Assembly (NCBI GenBank): GCA_016744455.1
Contig: JADGEI010000001.1
Span: 518,884 to 582,883, forward strand
Direction: 5' to 3'
Length of the DNA: 64,000 nucleotides
DNA from: Alcanivoracaceae bacterium
GTDB taxonomy: Bacteria > Pseudomonadota > Gammaproteobacteria > Xanthomonadales > Marinicellaceae
Positions 62,397 to 64,000 of the stretch are shown in pieces. The notes below the pieces were generated by a model, which had not been told where the DNA came from, searched no databases, and saw only the letters and a program-made list of their open reading frames with translations. Position numbers and translations under genes: made by a program. Every line of letters starts with the position of its first letter. The stretch's first letter is position 1.

Positions 62397-62947
62397 TGAA
62401 GACCATTAAAACAAAACTTGATGGAGCCTTAGTATTTGAACCAAAAACATTTGCGGATGATAGAGGTTTTTTTATGGAAACATGGAATTATCAACGATAT
62501 AAGGAAGCTGGATTGGATGTTAAATTTATTCAGTCCAACTTATCAAAATCTGCACAAGGGGTTTTACGTGGCTTGCATTTTCAAAACCCTAACCCTCAAG
62601 GAAAACTGGTGCAAATATTGACTGGAGAAGTCTTTGATGTTGCTGTTGATATTCGTGCAGGTTCGAAAACATTTGGGCAATGGCATGCTGAAATACTTAC
62701 GGGTGATAATCATAAACAGTTTTATATCCCAGAAGGCTTTGCTCATGGTTTTTGTGTTTTATCTGAAACGGCAATATTTTCTTATATGTGCACTAATTTA
62801 TATGATGCGGAAGCTGATACTTCAATTGCTTGGAATGATCCGAAAATTGATATAGATTGGCCAATAAAAAACCCTGTGTTATCTGACAAAGATAATAATG
62901 CTCTCACTCTTGACACAATTAACCACAATAGATTGCCACAACTATGA
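62396..62947 (+). CDS. rfbC: dTDP-4-dehydrorhamnose 3,5-epimerase
   Basis: 183 residues of the cupin-type RmlC fold. LVFEPKTFADDRGFFMETW, QSNLSKSAQGVLRGLHFQNPNPQGKLVQ (catalytic His) and YIPEGFAHGFCVLSE are diagnostic. Start ATG 62396 overlaps the rfbA TGA (TGATG). It epimerises the 4-keto sugar for rhamnose. No odd changes. Confidence 0.97.
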   Translation: MKTIKTKLDGALVFEPKTFADDRGFFMETWNYQRYKEAGLDVKFIQSNLSKSAQGVLRGLHFQNPNPQGKLVQILTGEVFDVAVDIRAGSKTFGQWHAEILTGDNHKQFYIPEGFAHGFCVLSETAIFSYMCTNLYDAEADTSIAWNDPKIDIDWPIKNPVLSDKDNNALTLDTINHNRLPQL

Positions 62948-63840
62948 AAATTCTACTCACAGGTGCTAACGGTCAAATTGGTTATGAATTATGGAGAACA
63001 TTGCAATACATTGGAGAGGTAATCCCAACAACTAGATCTGGTATTGATGTTAACGGAATGCCAACGCTTGCATTAAATCTAAGTGACTCAGAAGATATTG
63101 AAAAAAAATTAAATGCTATTCAACCTGATCTTATCTGTAATGCTGCAGCCTATACAGCTGTTGACACCGCGGAAGAAAATAAAGAAATCGCAAAAACAAT
63201 TAATACAGATGCCCCGGCATTATTAGCCAAATACTCAGTAATTAATGATACTATGTTAGTTCATTATTCAACAGACTATGTTTTTTCAGGTCAATCAGAT
63301 AAACCGTGGCAGGAAAATGATACTACTGCTCCAACTGGGGTCTACGCAAAAACCAAATTATGGGGTGAGCAAGCCATATTGGATTCTGGGTGCCAACATA
63401 TGATAATTCGGACTGCATGGGTCTATTCTTTAAGGGGTAACAATTTTTTAAAGACAATGCTCAATCTTGCGCAATCTCACAAAACATTAAATGTAGTTGA
63501 TGATCAAATAGGCTCGCCAACTTCAGCAAGCTCTATAGCTATGGCTACAACATTTGCGCTAAAAAACCCAATAAATGGTTTATACCACTTAACATCATCA
63601 GGAAAAACATCGTGGTGTGGTTTTGCCAGAAGAATATTCTCTCAAGCAGGGCAATTGAACAGTATTAGTAACGTCCCAACTGTTAATGCAATTACAACAG
63701 AACAATACCCAACACCTGCCGTTCGCCCGAGTTATTCTGTATTAAACTGTGAAAAATTTTCTACCACATTTGGAATCACATTACCAAATTGGAAAACCTC
63801 ACTTCATCTATGCATGCAAAATATTAGGAGACAAAATTGA
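62944..63840 (+). CDS. rfbD: dTDP-4-dehydrorhamnose reductase
   Basis: 298 residues. NAD(P)-binding MKILLTGANGQIGYEL, AAYTAVDTAEENKEIA, VHYSTDYVFSG (Thr/Ser) and PTGVYAKTKLWGEQ (YxxxK) mark RmlD. It reduces the last intermediate to dTDP-L-rhamnose. Its ATG overlaps the rfbC TGA (ATGA). With rfbBAC the pathway is complete. Confidence 0.96.
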   Translation: MKILLTGANGQIGYELWRTLQYIGEVIPTTRSGIDVNGMPTLALNLSDSEDIEKKLNAIQPDLICNAAAYTAVDTAEENKEIAKTINTDAPALLAKYSVINDTMLVHYSTDYVFSGQSDKPWQENDTTAPTGVYAKTKLWGEQAILDSGCQHMIIRTAWVYSLRGNNFLKTMLNLAQSHKTLNVVDDQIGSPTSASSIAMATTFALKNPINGLYHLTSSGKTSWCGFARRIFSQAGQLNSISNVPTVNAITTEQYPTPAVRPSYSVLNCEKFSTTFGITLPNWKTSLHLCMQNIRRQN

Positions 63841-64000
63841 ACTTAATTCCGGTCATCTTATCAGGAGGAGCTGGCACGCGTTTGTGGCCAGTTTCACGAC
63901 GAGCCTACCCGAAGCCATTTATGCAATTATCCGATGGTAGTACGCTTGCTGAACTTACTTTTAAACGCGCATTAGAAGTCTCTGATGGTGGTACTGTTAT
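63837..64000 (+). CDS. manC: Mannose-1-phosphate guanylyltransferase, 5' part (cut by window end)
   Basis: Not in the ORF track. From TTG 63837, overlapping the rfbD TGA as TTGA and with AGGAG 6 bases upstream, the frame reads NLIPVILSGGAGTRLWPVSR and then YPKPFMQLSDG. This is the start of ManC/CpsB-type GDP-mannose pyrophosphorylases. The gene runs off the window. It points to GDP-mannose-derived sugars being made with rhamnose for a surface polysaccharide. Whether a phosphomannose isomerase domain is fused at the end cannot be seen. Confidence 0.85.
   Translation, partial: MNLIPVILSGGAGTRLWPVSRRAYPKPFMQLSDGSTLAELTFKRALEVSDGGTV

Overview
The window is AT-rich, gene-dense chromosomal DNA from a Gram-negative, aerobic gammaproteobacterium. 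Supporting signs are a fabA-fabB pair, the infC-rpmI-rplT-pheS-pheT-ihfA-merR order, glutathione reductase, lipoproteins, a Tat substrate and dTDP-rhamnose genes. Several secreted proteins end in a short F..(G/S/D)FE tail. I recall such tails from Marinicella/Dokdonella-type Lysobacterales, so a Marinicella-like organism is my best guess, but I cannot check it here. I see no rRNA, tRNA, CRISPR array, prophage or insertion sequence.

Layout. 1-7.7 kb: liuC-like hydratase, pheA and serC (minus strand), msrP (plus), and the beta-oxidation operon fadI-fadJ (minus). 7.9-12.1 kb: two tandem paralogous secreted beta-helix proteins; the first is split by a frameshift in a run of seven A. 12.2-15.4 kb: an ECF sigma factor overlapping a Ser/Thr kinase-TPR protein, divergent from the secreted genes. 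15.6-17.8 kb: an SPFH/GYF protein and a zinc-ribbon partner. 17.8-21 kb: a sigma/anti-sigma-like/VWA-lipoprotein operon. 21.1-29 kb: hslR, then the translation block thrS, infC, rpmI, rplT, pheS, pheT, ihfA, merR, with several leader signals. 29-31.1 kb: a HupE-like membrane pair and an AlkD-like protein. 31.8-38.1 kb: a signalling cluster (FHA-GAF-GGDEF, kinase-TPR, small beta protein, FHA-winged helix). 38.1-42.9 kb: acyltransferase, ankyrin lipoprotein, a YtrABC-like transporter with its GntR regulator, and a crotonase. 43-46 kb: a zinc peptidase and a SpoIID-domain secreted protein. 46-48 kb: fabA-fabB. 48-55.7 kb: secreted M14 and M13 peptidases, a beta-helix-like secreted protein and an SdiA-regulated-like protein. 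55.7-60.3 kb: methyltransferases, a DUF1684 protein, gor and hpt. 60.5-64 kb: rfbB-rfbA-rfbC-rfbD and the start of a manC-like gene cut by the window end.

Best leads. (1) thrS is preceded by a tiny ORF, MKTTTKN, and an intrinsic terminator, with a possible competing helix: the layout of a threonine-codon attenuator. (2) The same perfect 14-bp palindrome, ATACGCATGCGTAT, lies upstream of both fadI (in the promoter spacer) and fabA, which suggests one regulator of fat breakdown and unsaturated fat synthesis. (3) Secreted proteins share a short F..(G/S/D)FE tail. (4) The FadI thiolase carries a lysine-rich, histone-H1-like tail. (5) A secreted protein gene is split at a homopolymer. All coordinates, motifs and structures were read by eye from the sequence; family names come from recognition, not from a search.
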